From assembly GCA_024644085.1 (NCBI GenBank), contig JAHELS010000005.1, positions 1 to 49,820 of the forward strand: a stretch of 49,820 nt of DNA, in the 5' to 3' direction. The position numbers and the translations under genes are program-made. This stretch comes from Rhodopirellula sp. (GTDB lineage: Bacteria > Planctomycetota > Planctomycetia > Pirellulales > Pirellulaceae). Below, piece after piece: positions 23,989-31,850 of the stretch. Below the pieces are notes generated by a model. It was given only the letters and a program-made list of their open reading frames with translations, ran no database searches and was not told the DNA's origin. Position 1 is the first letter of the stretch. Each line of letters begins with the position of its first letter.

Positions 23989-25677
23989 TCACTGTCCCAA
24001 CTGCAGCCAACTCGGTTTGAAGATCATCACGATTCCCAGCGCGAGAATGACCAACCCGCTGATGAGTTTCAGCCAACGACCTTCGCGTTCCTGGAGTTTC
24101 CGATGCGAGAGCGTGGCCACCACGATCGTCAGCAGAACCGTGTCATCGAGCATGTAAGCGGAGATGTACAGAGCAAGATAGGCGTAGTTCTTCCAGGCCG
24201 GCAACTCCTGCATCGTCAAGATTTGCGTGTACAGCGCGGGAAGGCCGGCCGTGCAAAGCAATTCCACCATGTTGACGATCACCGCCAACACTACCACGCC
24301 CGCCAGGGCGGCCGAGAGATACTCGGCCGAGACAATCTCGCGGACACGGCGGTACAGACCGGGTTTGCTGGACTCGGGAATCGAAAGTGAGATCCCCTTC
24401 TTGAAGGCAAAAAAATCCTTCACGTTGATCACGCCGATCAGCGTTGCCATCACGCCGAGGATAATCTGTGCGGGGCGGGCGAAACCGATCAGCATGAACA
24501 CGTTCAACCAGGCCGTCATGAAGGCGAAGTAGGCGACGCCGCTGACCACCACAAACGTTCCGGCGATCAGGAGAATCTTGCCGCGGTCCTTGATGTTGAC
24601 CAGGACCGACAGCAGGAACACCAGGATCCACATGGCGCACGGATTGAATCCGTCGACCAAACCCACGGCGAATGTGAACACCGGTAATCCGAGGTCGCTG
24701 ACGCGAACCTCGCCGAAGAGCGGAAGCTTGATCAGATCGGATGGTTGCTCGGTGGGACTTTCCTGCGGAATCAGTTGCGCTTCGCCGGTATCGGCTGCGC
24801 CAGCTTCCTCGGGCAACGGAACATCCTCAAAAAAAGGGACCTCCTCGAAGCTCGGCTCGGGTGGCCTTTGCGAATTCGCCTCCGGGGGCTGCAGACCTGT
24901 CTCGTCCACTTGCATCGGCTGCAGCAAGCTGACGAGCCGGATCGCCGCCACCTCGGAACGCGACCGCATGCGTGAGAGGTCGTTGTCATTTGGCAGTGCA
25001 TCCTGTTGGTCAGGCAATTCTCCTGAAACCCGACGGATCAAGTTTTCGTATTGTCCGCCGGTGATGTCGTCTCCCTGGTATCCAATGATGACCTCTCCGG
25101 CAAAATGGAGCGTTGGCAAGCCGGGAAGCTGTCCGCGCGATCGACAGAGTTCTTCGTAGCGACGACGCGCCTCGAAATCGTAAGTGATCTCGTAGATGCG
25201 AAAACGGAGCGCGGGCCAGCGCGGGCCCAATTGCTCGGCGATGAATTTTTTCCCTGCCTTGCAGCGCGAACAGGTCGACCGTGTGTACAGATCGACCGTA
25301 AAAAGGTCCCGGATCTTCGGTCCCGTCTCTTCGCTGCTGGTAAAGCCAAAGTAGAGAGCGTTGCAACAATGAAATGCGGGAACCACTGGCTTTTCGCGAC
25401 CCGATTGTCGAGACAATTCCCACAATCGCGAAAGCTCGCTGCGGTCTTTCAGCACGTCATGAACGACAACCTCCAAACCACGCGTTCGACCCGCCAATTC
25501 CTCGGCAAATTGAGAAGCCTGGGCCGAGAGCTCGGAATCTCCACGCACAAAGACTTCCAAACAGATAACACCAGGGGTCCCAGGCTGCGGCGCCCGACCG
25601 GGTTGCTCGGCCCAGAGTGTCACAGCGCAGAGAAATGCCGCCGAGGCGACGAGAAAACTCGAGTGATTTACGTTCAT
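23989..25677 (-). CDS. DsbD/CcdA-like thiol membrane protein with N-terminal thioredoxin-fold domain
   Basis: 562 residues from ATG 25677. A signal peptide (about 1-23) leads to a periplasmic region with a glutaredoxin/thioredoxin-like CSRC at C136-C139 (LYTRSTCSRCK) and a later GLPTLHFAGEVIIGYQG, typical of that fold. An acidic Pro/Glu-rich linker follows (about 260-310), then a membrane part of six or seven helices with NPC (GFNPCAMWILVF) and a second Cys in VELLCTAGLP, as in CcdA/DsbD. The order (soluble thiol domain before the membrane core) differs from E. coli DsbD in detail. It probably passes reducing power across the membrane to periplasmic thiols. It has a sigma54-type promoter. Confidence 0.85.
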   Translation of the reverse strand: MNVNHSSFLVASAAFLCAVTLWAEQPGRAPQPGTPGVICLEVFVRGDSELSAQASQFAEELAGRTRGLEVVVHDVLKDRSELSRLWELSRQSGREKPVVPAFHCCNALYFGFTSSEETGPKIRDLFTVDLYTRSTCSRCKAGKKFIAEQLGPRWPALRFRIYEITYDFEARRRYEELCRSRGQLPGLPTLHFAGEVIIGYQGDDITGGQYENLIRRVSGELPDQQDALPNDNDLSRMRSRSEVAAIRLVSLLQPMQVDETGLQPPEANSQRPPEPSFEEVPFFEDVPLPEEAGAADTGEAQLIPQESPTEQPSDLIKLPLFGEVRVSDLGLPVFTFAVGLVDGFNPCAMWILVFLLSVLVNIKDRGKILLIAGTFVVVSGVAYFAFMTAWLNVFMLIGFARPAQIILGVMATLIGVINVKDFFAFKKGISLSIPESSKPGLYRRVREIVSAEYLSAALAGVVVLAVIVNMVELLCTAGLPALYTQILTMQELPAWKNYAYLALYISAYMLDDTVLLTIVVATLSHRKLQEREGRWLKLISGLVILALGIVMIFKPSWLQLGQ

Positions 25678-25768
25678 GCGAAATGGAGCCAATCCAACCC
25701 GTCTTCCAGCAGAAGTGGCTGGCCCAACGAACGCCTCACCCAACCGACTGCCTTAAGCCCGGGATCCT

Positions 25769-25784
25769 AGCAAACCGAGTGCCG
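25769..25784 (-). promoter_or_regulatory. Sigma54-type promoter P8 (DsbD-like gene)
   Basis: Minus-strand CGGCAC-TCGGT-TTGCT with correct spacing. The leader to ATG 25677 is about 80 bases. Confidence 0.78.
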
Positions 25785-25888
25785 CACGCGGGAAAAGGCC
25801 TCTCATCGGGCGAAACGGCCCCTGTCGATGAAAAAGCGCGCCACAATGCACGTTATTTGCCACACCCAACCGCGACGATGGAACTTTT

Positions 25889-25904
25889 CGGCACAAGTCT
25901 TGCC
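25889..25904 (+). promoter_or_regulatory. Sigma54-type promoter P9 (HhH-usp)
   Basis: CGGCAC-AAGTC-TTGCC with correct spacing. Predicted start near 25915. This makes ATG 25916 leaderless and favours ATG 25943, which has GGGGGA before it. Confidence 0.76.
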
Positions 25905-25942
25905 GTATCTCGGCAATGGAAAGCCACATTTCGGGGGATCGC

Positions 25943-26878
25943 ATGATTTCAATTCAATCCAGCCAACCCGCGACCGCCGTCGACGAAGTGGAATCGCGCG
26001 GTGAGCATGGTACCGGCGAGAACCAGCAGATTGCGACCCGGCTCGATGAGATCGCCGCACTGCTGACGCATCAAGGTGCCAGCGACTTCCGCGTCCACGC
26101 CTACGTCAATGCCGCGAAGACGCTGCGCGAACTTCGGTACCCGGTCCGTGATGTGTTGGATGACGAGGGAGTCGGCGGGCTGGTCGCCTTGCCGACCATC
26201 GGTCGCTCGATCGCGAACGTCATCGAGCAGTACCTTCGCACGGGGCGCATTCCATTGCTCGATCGTCTTCGCGGGGAAGACGCCGCCGAGCGAATCTTTG
26301 CCACGTTACCCGGTGTCGGCCCGGAGTTATCGCACCGGATCCACGAGCAGCTCGAGATCGAAACATTGCCGGAATTGATGGCCGCGGTTGGTGACGGGCG
26401 GCTCGAGAAAGTACCCGGCATGGGACGAAAGCGGGTGCATTCGATCGCCGAATGCCTGGCCCAGCGACTTCGACACCCCTCTGCGCCGAGCAAAAGTGAC
26501 ACGCCGCAGCCGGCCGATGCCGATGAATCGGTCCCGGTTTCGGAGCTTCTGGACGTCGATGCCGAATATCGGCGGCTTGCCGAGCGTGGCAAGCTACCTA
26601 AGATCGCCCCGCTCAAATTCAATCCTGCGGGGACCGCTTGGCTTCCCATTTTGCACACCCACCGTGATGACCGGCACTACACCGCGCTGTATTCCAATTC
26701 GGCACGCGCCCATCAGCTGAATACGATCAAGGATTGGGTCGTGATCTACCGGGATGACCCGGAATCACATGCGCGGTGGACCGTGATCACCTCGCAATTC
26801 GGCAAACTACGCGGATGGCGCATTGTCCGTGGCCGAGAAGACGAATGCAGTGAATACTACATACAGAACGACCGTTAA
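25943..26878 (+). CDS. Helix-hairpin-helix protein, PolX N-terminal-like
   Basis: 311 residues. The first 170 resemble the N terminus of bacterial DNA polymerase X: IATRLDEIAALLTHQGASDFRVHAY, then LPTIGRSIANVIEQYLRTG, LPGVGPELSHRIHEQL and VPGMGRKRVHSIAECLAQRL, the last three being helix-hairpin-helix DNA-binding repeats. The nucleotidyltransferase and PHP domains of PolX are missing. Instead there is a short linker and a C-terminal domain with LHTHRDDRHYTALYSNSARAHQL and a WTVITSQFGKLRGWRIVRGRE tail that I do not recognise. It looks like a DNA-binding or repair factor with an unknown effector domain. It is co-oriented with the usp gene 39 bp downstream. Confidence 0.8.
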   Translation: MISIQSSQPATAVDEVESRGEHGTGENQQIATRLDEIAALLTHQGASDFRVHAYVNAAKTLRELRYPVRDVLDDEGVGGLVALPTIGRSIANVIEQYLRTGRIPLLDRLRGEDAAERIFATLPGVGPELSHRIHEQLEIETLPELMAAVGDGRLEKVPGMGRKRVHSIAECLAQRLRHPSAPSKSDTPQPADADESVPVSELLDVDAEYRRLAERGKLPKIAPLKFNPAGTAWLPILHTHRDDRHYTALYSNSARAHQLNTIKDWVVIYRDDPESHARWTVITSQFGKLRGWRIVRGREDECSEYYIQNDR

Positions 26879-26917
26879 CGCCGCCGCGGCTTGAGATTTC
26901 GAATCAGCGAGACATGA

Positions 26918-27361
26918 ATGATGGAAACGATGTTCAACCATATCCTTGTTCCAGTCGACTTTACCGACAAGAACCATGCGGCCATCGCTGCGGCCCGGCA
27001 ACTTGCCAGTCAAAGCGACGCACGCATCACGCTATTGCACGTGATCGAGTTCATCGATTTTCCGGATGACGATGAGATCTCGAGCTTTTACGAAAAACTT
27101 CGGCAACGGTCCGAGAAACAACTTGGCAACCTGGTGGGATCGTTCGCCGACAGCGATTTGGATGTCACGACCGAGACCATCATCAACAATCGGGCGCGCG
27201 GAATTGTCGAATTCGCTTTTCAAAACGACGTGGACCTGATCGTGATGAGTTCCCATCCGATCGATCCCAATCAGCGCGGTGAGGGATGGGGAACGATCAG
27301 CTACCAGGTCTCGGCCGTGTGCCGCTGCTCGATCATGCTGCTGAAACAGCCAGCCGGCTGA
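26918..27361 (+). CDS. Universal stress protein with degenerate nucleotide loop
   Basis: 147 residues. The UspA beginning is clear (NHILVPVDFTDKNHAAIAAARQLA), as is the strand before the nucleotide loop (DVDLIVMSSHP). The G-x2-G-x9-G(S/T) loop is replaced by HPIDPNQRGEGWGTIS, which lacks the glycines that hold ATP phosphates. It may be a non-ATP-binding USP or a signalling partner. Starts at 26918, 26921 or 26930 are all possible and no strong ribosome site distinguishes them. It is probably transcribed from P9 with the HhH gene. Confidence 0.85.
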   Translation: MMETMFNHILVPVDFTDKNHAAIAAARQLASQSDARITLLHVIEFIDFPDDDEISSFYEKLRQRSEKQLGNLVGSFADSDLDVTTETIINNRARGIVEFAFQNDVDLIVMSSHPIDPNQRGEGWGTISYQVSAVCRCSIMLLKQPAG

Positions 27362-27501
27362 TTAGGCACGCCGAAGGTGAGATCGACATCGTTTTAACGA
27401 AGATGCCGTTTTTTCGTCCAATCCACGACATGTCAGCATCTTTGCGTGAGCTAGATTCTGGTATCGAAATCCCTCTTTCGCTACCAGGAAGCACCGCATC
27501 C

Positions 27502-27933
27502 ATGAACGAGAATACCGAGCAAACTGCCATTGAGTCGACGGACCAACAATTCGACCAGGGGGCGGTCCTCACAACGCGTATCCTCGGTGTGGGATGTCCA
27601 CGATGTCACGTCGAGTTGCGGATTGGTGAAGTCGCCGGCTGCGAATTCGCCGGCTGCCCGCAGTGTCGCGGAATGCTATTTCAACAGGACGCGTTCGGGA
27701 TGTTGATCAACCATCTTCGGGCCACAACCACCATGCCGCCGCAAGTGCCCACGCCGATCGATTTGGACGAGTTGATGGTGCGTAGTACGTGTCCCGCATG
27801 TGTGCTGCCTCTCGAGACTCACGCCTACGGCGGACCGGGAAACTCGGTCATCGACACGTGCATCCGGTGCGGACTGGTCTGGTTCGACGAGGGCGAGTTG
27901 GACAATCTCGTGCGTGCCCCGGGGAAGCGATAG
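27502..27933 (+). CDS. Double zinc-ribbon protein (zf-TFIIB type)
   Basis: 143 residues from ATG 27502 (AGGAAG upstream). Two ribbons are visible: CPRC with CPQC about 17 residues later, and CPAC with CIRC near the C terminus followed by GLVWFDEGELDNLV. The last is the classic tail of small bacterial TFIIB-type zinc-finger proteins (xxWxDxGEL). The frame is open upstream to 27286, overlapping the usp gene, but the residues there show no domain. It probably binds proteins or nucleic acid. It lies between the usp gene and a sigma54-type promoter for the next genes. Confidence 0.75.
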   Translation: MNENTEQTAIESTDQQFDQGAVLTTRILGVGCPRCHVELRIGEVAGCEFAGCPQCRGMLFQQDAFGMLINHLRATTTMPPQVPTPIDLDELMVRSTCPACVLPLETHAYGGPGNSVIDTCIRCGLVWFDEGELDNLVRAPGKR

Positions 27934-27977
27934 GGATTGCCTGCGAATCGGTCTTCAACAGCCGGGGGGCATTCGTT

Positions 27978-27993
27978 TGGCACAGTGTGTGCA
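27978..27993 (+). promoter_or_regulatory. Sigma54-type promoter P10 (small membrane protein, alcohol dehydrogenase)
   Basis: TGGCAC-AGTGT-GTGCA with correct GG-N10-GC spacing and one -12 mismatch. Predicted start near 28004, about 32 bases before ATG 28036. Confidence 0.65.
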
Positions 27994-28035
27994 GCCGTGG
28001 AGGATGGATCTGTTTCGTTCGTGCCGAGGGACTGC

Positions 28036-28161
28036 ATGATGAAGGGCTTTCGACGACTGCATGAGCTGCACGAAAAGCATGAGAACCTTTGGTGGATTCT
28101 GCTGTGTGTGTTGGCGGCCGCAGGATTGCTCGCGTTTGCCAGCACGGTAGGCGGATGGTAG
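28036..28161 (+). CDS. Small single-pass membrane protein
   Basis: 41 residues: a polar, His-rich start (RRLHELHEKHENLWW) and one hydrophobic helix (ILLCVLAAAGLLAFAST). ATG 28036 has GAGGG upstream, and a sigma54-type promoter sits at the right distance, which argues for a real gene despite the length. The frame stays open to 27937, but the promoter lies inside that extension. It precedes the alcohol dehydrogenase by 51 bp. Function unknown; the histidines could bind a metal or haem. Confidence 0.5.
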   Translation: MMKGFRRLHELHEKHENLWWILLCVLAAAGLLAFASTVGGW

Positions 28162-28212
28162 CGGTCGGGTAGCCTCGCGGATCAAGCCCACCAACACTTT
28201 GGAGACGACCGC

Positions 28213-29223
28213 GTGAAGGCGATGATTTTGGAGCGCACCGGTTGCCTCGACGAGATGTCCGGTCCGCTTCGGTTGGTTGAATTGCCGATGCCGACGCCCT
28301 CGGCCGATGAACTATTGGTGCGAGTTTCCGCGTGCGGCGTCTGTCACACCGAGTTGGACGAAATCGAAGGACGCCTGACCCCTCCGCGATTGCCCGTCGT
28401 GCCCGGTCACGAGGTAATTGGGCGTATCGAAGCCTGCGGAGCCGAAGCTGAGTCTTTTCGTGTTGGCGATCGGGTCGGGGTAGGCTGGATTCATCATTCC
28501 AGCGGCGATCTCGACGAAAACCTGTCGCCTCTGTTCGCGGGGACTGGCTGCGACGTCAATGGTGGTTACGCCGAGTACATGACGGTGGGACAGGATTATG
28601 CGGTCTCGATACCCGACAATCTCTCCGATACCTCTGCCGCGCCGTTGATGTGTGCGGGCGCCGTCGGATACCGCGCGCTGAGGCTGGCTTCGATTGTCGA
28701 CGGCGAATCACTCGGATTGATGGGGTTTGGAGGCTCGGCCCATCTGGTGCTCCAGGTCGCAAAATACCTTTACCCCCAGTCACCGATTTACGTCTTCGAT
28801 CGCAAGCAGGCCGTCCAGGAATTTGCCCTGCAGCTTGGAGCCGATTGGGCAGGAAGGATCGATGATCCGCCACCCGGAAAGTTGGACGCGATTATCGATA
28901 CAACACCGGTTTGGCGACCGATCGTGGAATCGATGAAGCATCTTGCCCGGGGCGGCCGCCTGGTGATCAACGCGATCCGAAAGGAAGACAGCGACAAGGA
29001 AGCGTTGTTGGAACTGAGTTACCACGAACATCTCTGGATGGAACGCGAAATCAAATCGGTCGCCAACGTGACCCAATTCGACCTGGCAGAATTCCTGCCG
29101 CTGGCGGGCAAGATTCCACTCCAACCGAAGGTCACGACGTATCCACTCGAGCAGGCGAACGAGGCTCTGCGAAACCTGCGCGCCGGTGGAATCAAGGGTG
29201 CCAACGTGTTGACGATGGACTGA
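28213..29223 (+). CDS. Zinc-type alcohol dehydrogenase (MDR), lacking the structural-zinc cysteines
   Basis: 336 residues from GTG 28213 (GGAG upstream). Catalytic-zinc ligands are seen: C44 in ACGVCHTE, H66-E67 in VPGHEVIG and a later Cys in PLMCAGAVGYRAL. The NAD(P) loop reads GLMGFGGSAHLVLQ. In the lobe where classical enzymes hold four cysteines for a structural zinc there is HHSSGDLDENLSPLFAGTG, without the CxxCxxC pattern, so this zinc is absent. The GYAEY motif that follows is conserved. It probably interconverts an alcohol and an aldehyde with NAD(P)H and would suit disposal of reductant alongside the hydrogenase. Confidence 0.9.
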   Translation: MKAMILERTGCLDEMSGPLRLVELPMPTPSADELLVRVSACGVCHTELDEIEGRLTPPRLPVVPGHEVIGRIEACGAEAESFRVGDRVGVGWIHHSSGDLDENLSPLFAGTGCDVNGGYAEYMTVGQDYAVSIPDNLSDTSAAPLMCAGAVGYRALRLASIVDGESLGLMGFGGSAHLVLQVAKYLYPQSPIYVFDRKQAVQEFALQLGADWAGRIDDPPPGKLDAIIDTTPVWRPIVESMKHLARGGRLVINAIRKEDSDKEALLELSYHEHLWMEREIKSVANVTQFDLAEFLPLAGKIPLQPKVTTYPLEQANEALRNLRAGGIKGANVLTMD

Positions 29224-29294
29224 GCGACCCTACAACGAACGTCGCTCCCCCGCACACCCGAGCATGCGACTGCGGCGCGCCACAGCGAGCACTG

Positions 29295-29310
29295 TGTGCG
29301 GGTTCGCGCG
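29295..29310 (+). promoter_or_regulatory. Predicted activator site S5
   Basis: TGTGCGGGTTCGCGCG, one base different from S3. It lies 43 bp upstream of P11, the same distance as S3 to P5. Confidence 0.62.
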
Positions 29311-29352
29311 CTTGACCCCACATAAATTCCGCAGACCACGAAAAATGTGATC

Positions 29353-29368
29353 TGGCATCGCGATTGCA
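29353..29368 (+). promoter_or_regulatory. Sigma54-type promoter P11 (tandem-usp genes)
   Basis: TGGCAT-CGCGA-TTGCA with correct spacing. Predicted start near 29378, 24 bases before ATG 29402, with GGAG in the short leader. Confidence 0.8.
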
Positions 29369-29401
29369 TCCCGTAAGGGAACCTCGCGGAGAGAATATCT
29401 G

Positions 29402-30322
29402 ATGAAGAAAGTCCTGCTAGCCACGGATGGCTCGAGTTGCGCCGAAGAAGCGGCTTGGTTTTTGTCGCATTTACCGCACGCAGCAAAGCTCGAAATCACT
29501 GTGTTGACGGTGATGCAAATTCCGTCTGGTACACAAAGCTATTCCGATTCGCTTTCCGAGCGTGTCGACCGTCAGCGCAGTTCGGCGGCCGAGGCCTTTG
29601 GCCGCGTGGAAGCGATGTTCGACGGTGCGAACGTTTCAGTCAAGCACGTCATGCGCGAAGGACATCGCGGCCAGACGATTGTTGATGTTGCGAGCGAATT
29701 CGAGGTCGACCTGGTGGTCGTGGGCGCGCGGGGTCGGTCCTCGGTCCGGCGGCTGTTACTCGGCAGCACGAGCGATTTTGTAGCGACGCATGCGCCGTGC
29801 AGTGTGCTGGTGGTGCGGCCGACGGGCATCCGCGAGTCGAAGCGCCCGATTCGGATCGCGGTGGGATACGAGGAATCGGATGCTGCGAATGCCGCACTGG
29901 AGGAATTCCGCGAGACTCGCTGGGGCCGCCAGGCCGAAGTGCACGTCGTCGCCGTTGTTTCGTACGTTTCAGCGTTTCTCAATGAAATCGTCGTGGACGC
30001 CGACGAGACCCGGAACGCTGTGCAAGCGGCCGTCACCCAGGCCGCAAATCGTCTTTCCGACGCAGCTCCCAACGTGCAAGCGCATTTGCTTGAAAGCGAT
30101 CACATCGGCGAGGGATTGGTGGAGTTCATCGAAGAACATCGATGCGATCTAGTTGTATCGGGCGAAACGCCACACAGCATGCTGGGACGTGTTCTGCTCG
30201 GAAGCGTCTCGCGATTTGTGCTCCGGCATGCTCCATGCAGCGTTTGGATCACTCGCAATCGCGTTGAATCGCCCGACCGCGCTGGACGTGAGCCGGAAAG
30301 TGAAAAGACGGTCCGGCGGTGA
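29402..30322 (+). CDS. Tandem universal stress protein (two UspA domains)
   Basis: 306 residues made of two UspA repeats. The first has a full ATP-type loop, GARG-x9-GS (RSSVRRLLLGSTSDF), so it should bind nucleotide. The second keeps the fold and the final GSVSRFVLRHAPCSV, but its first glycines are changed (GETPHSMLGRVLLGS), so it may bind more weakly. Mycobacterial Rv2623-type dormancy USPs have the same two-domain build. It is followed 35 bp later by another tandem USP, both downstream of P11. Confidence 0.93.
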   Translation: MKKVLLATDGSSCAEEAAWFLSHLPHAAKLEITVLTVMQIPSGTQSYSDSLSERVDRQRSSAAEAFGRVEAMFDGANVSVKHVMREGHRGQTIVDVASEFEVDLVVVGARGRSSVRRLLLGSTSDFVATHAPCSVLVVRPTGIRESKRPIRIAVGYEESDAANAALEEFRETRWGRQAEVHVVAVVSYVSAFLNEIVVDADETRNAVQAAVTQAANRLSDAAPNVQAHLLESDHIGEGLVEFIEEHRCDLVVSGETPHSMLGRVLLGSVSRFVLRHAPCSVWITRNRVESPDRAGREPESEKTVRR

Positions 30323-30357
30323 GCAAGTACCGGGCGCTCTAGCGAAGAAGTCGAAAC

Positions 30358-31317
30358 ATGAAACGATTCAAGAACATCTTGTTATACGCGGGCGTCGAAC
30401 AGAATGAGGTTGCAGTCAGCCGCTCGGTCCAGTTGGCGATGGAGAACGATGCCGATTTGACCTTCATGGATGTCGTCAAGCCGATCCCCAGGGCACTGGG
30501 AATGATGACAGAAGTTGCGGATTCCCAGGAGTTACAACGATTGGTAACCCAGGACCATCGCGAGAAACTTTTGAAGATCGCCAGCGAGTACCTCGATACC
30601 GGTGTTGCGATTGACATCGTCATTGCAACGGGTGATCCGGCGACCGAAATCGTCCGGCAAGTGCTTTCGGACGACCATGATCTGGTCGTCAAAACGGCGG
30701 AGGGCGGTTCACCGGTCGCACGCTTATTCGGCTCGGTAGCGCGTTCGCTGTTGAGGATCTGCCCCTGTCCGCTCTGGTTGCTCAAGCCGGAGATTCACGG
30801 CACGTTTGATCGAATACTTGCAGCGGTCGACCTTGAAGCGGCAGACGAGGCTCACCGGCGACTTAACGGCGACATTCTTGAACTTGCTTCGTCGATCGCG
30901 GAGCGTGAAAAAGCCGATCTGCACGTCGTCAGCGTCTGGGACTTGTGGATGGAACAATCCATGCGCCGTCGCGCCGGTGATGCGGAGGTCGACGCGGCAT
31001 TTGCAATTCACGAACAGAAAGTCCGTCAAGCGCTTGAAAAGTTGCTGCATCCCTACAGCACGCAAACGGATAACAAATTGGTAGTGCACCTCCACCGAGG
31101 TCACGCGGCCAGCGTGATTCGGTCAGTCGCCGATCAGATCGAAGCCGACCTGATGGTGATGGGATCAGTTTGCCGCACCGGTGCAGCCGGATTTCTGATC
31201 GGTAACACGGCGGAAACGGTGCTCGCCGACATAAGGTGTTCACTCCTGACGCTCAAGCCCGACGGCTTCGTTTCGCCGGTTCAACCCGCCACCCTGGACG
31301 CCAGCGTCGGAATCTGA
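30358..31317 (+). CDS. Tandem universal stress protein, UspE-like
   Basis: 319 residues, close to E. coli UspE (316) in length and in its start (KRFKNILLYAGVEQNEVAVSRSVQLA). Neither domain has the full glycine loop: the first reads KTAEGGSPVARLFGSVARSLLR and the second MGSVCRTGAAGFLIGNTAETVL, as in UspE-type proteins that do not bind ATP. It is probably co-transcribed with the preceding USP. The two genes give one ATP-type and one non-ATP-type tandem USP side by side. Confidence 0.9.
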   Translation: MKRFKNILLYAGVEQNEVAVSRSVQLAMENDADLTFMDVVKPIPRALGMMTEVADSQELQRLVTQDHREKLLKIASEYLDTGVAIDIVIATGDPATEIVRQVLSDDHDLVVKTAEGGSPVARLFGSVARSLLRICPCPLWLLKPEIHGTFDRILAAVDLEAADEAHRRLNGDILELASSIAEREKADLHVVSVWDLWMEQSMRRRAGDAEVDAAFAIHEQKVRQALEKLLHPYSTQTDNKLVVHLHRGHAASVIRSVADQIEADLMVMGSVCRTGAAGFLIGNTAETVLADIRCSLLTLKPDGFVSPVQPATLDASVGI

Positions 31318-31397
31318 CAATCCACGGCCGCGCTTCCCGTTGTCAAACGCAGACATTCTCTTTCCGATTTCAACTCCGTTCGCTGAAAGGCACTGAT

Positions 31398-31838
31398 ATG
31401 AAACGTGTGATTACTTTGTTCTCAGCCGTCGCAATCATCACGGCATTGTCGTCCTTACCGGTCAAAAGTGACCCACCGGACTCGGAGGAGCCGAAACGTC
31501 TGACGCCCTTGATGCAGATGAAACTGGAAAGGGCGAAAGAGATTCTCGAAGGTCTGGCGCTGGAAGATTTCGACAAGATCGCCAGCAACGCGCGTTCGAT
31601 GAAGCTGTTGAGTCTGGAGAGCGGGTGGAACGTGATCCAAACGGAGGAATACGCCATACAGAGTCGCGACTTCAAACGAACCTGTGATCTGATCAGCGAG
31701 GCGGCTGATGAGAAAGACATGGGACGCGCGGCACTCGGTTATGTTGCTTTGACGGTTCGCTGTGTCGAGTGCCACGCTTACATGCGTAAACACCGGAACC
31801 AGGGCGAAAACAACGACGCGGAGCCGAAGACGAAGTAG
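31398..31838 (+). CDS. Exported cytochrome c'-like protein A
   Basis: 146 residues from ATG 31398 (AAAGG upstream). The signal peptide is about 1-24 (LFSAVAIITALSSLPVKS). The mature part is helical with one haem motif, CVECH, very near the C terminus, the arrangement of cytochrome c' and related four-helix proteins. The Lys/Asp/Glu-rich tail ends DAEPKTK. A paralogue lies tail-to-tail 12 bp away on the other strand. Cytochromes c' bind NO or shuttle electrons in the periplasm. No sigma54-type site was found in the 80-bp gap before it, so it may be read from P11. Confidence 0.82.
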   Translation: MKRVITLFSAVAIITALSSLPVKSDPPDSEEPKRLTPLMQMKLERAKEILEGLALEDFDKIASNARSMKLLSLESGWNVIQTEEYAIQSRDFKRTCDLISEAADEKDMGRAALGYVALTVRCVECHAYMRKHRNQGENNDAEPKTK

Positions 31839-31850
31839 CGTGGTCGCGTT

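Noticed and set aside
25835..25851. GCGCGCCACAATGCACG as a seventh activator site
   Set aside because: Half-sites are weak and the spacing is two bases longer than in the others; too uncertain to list.
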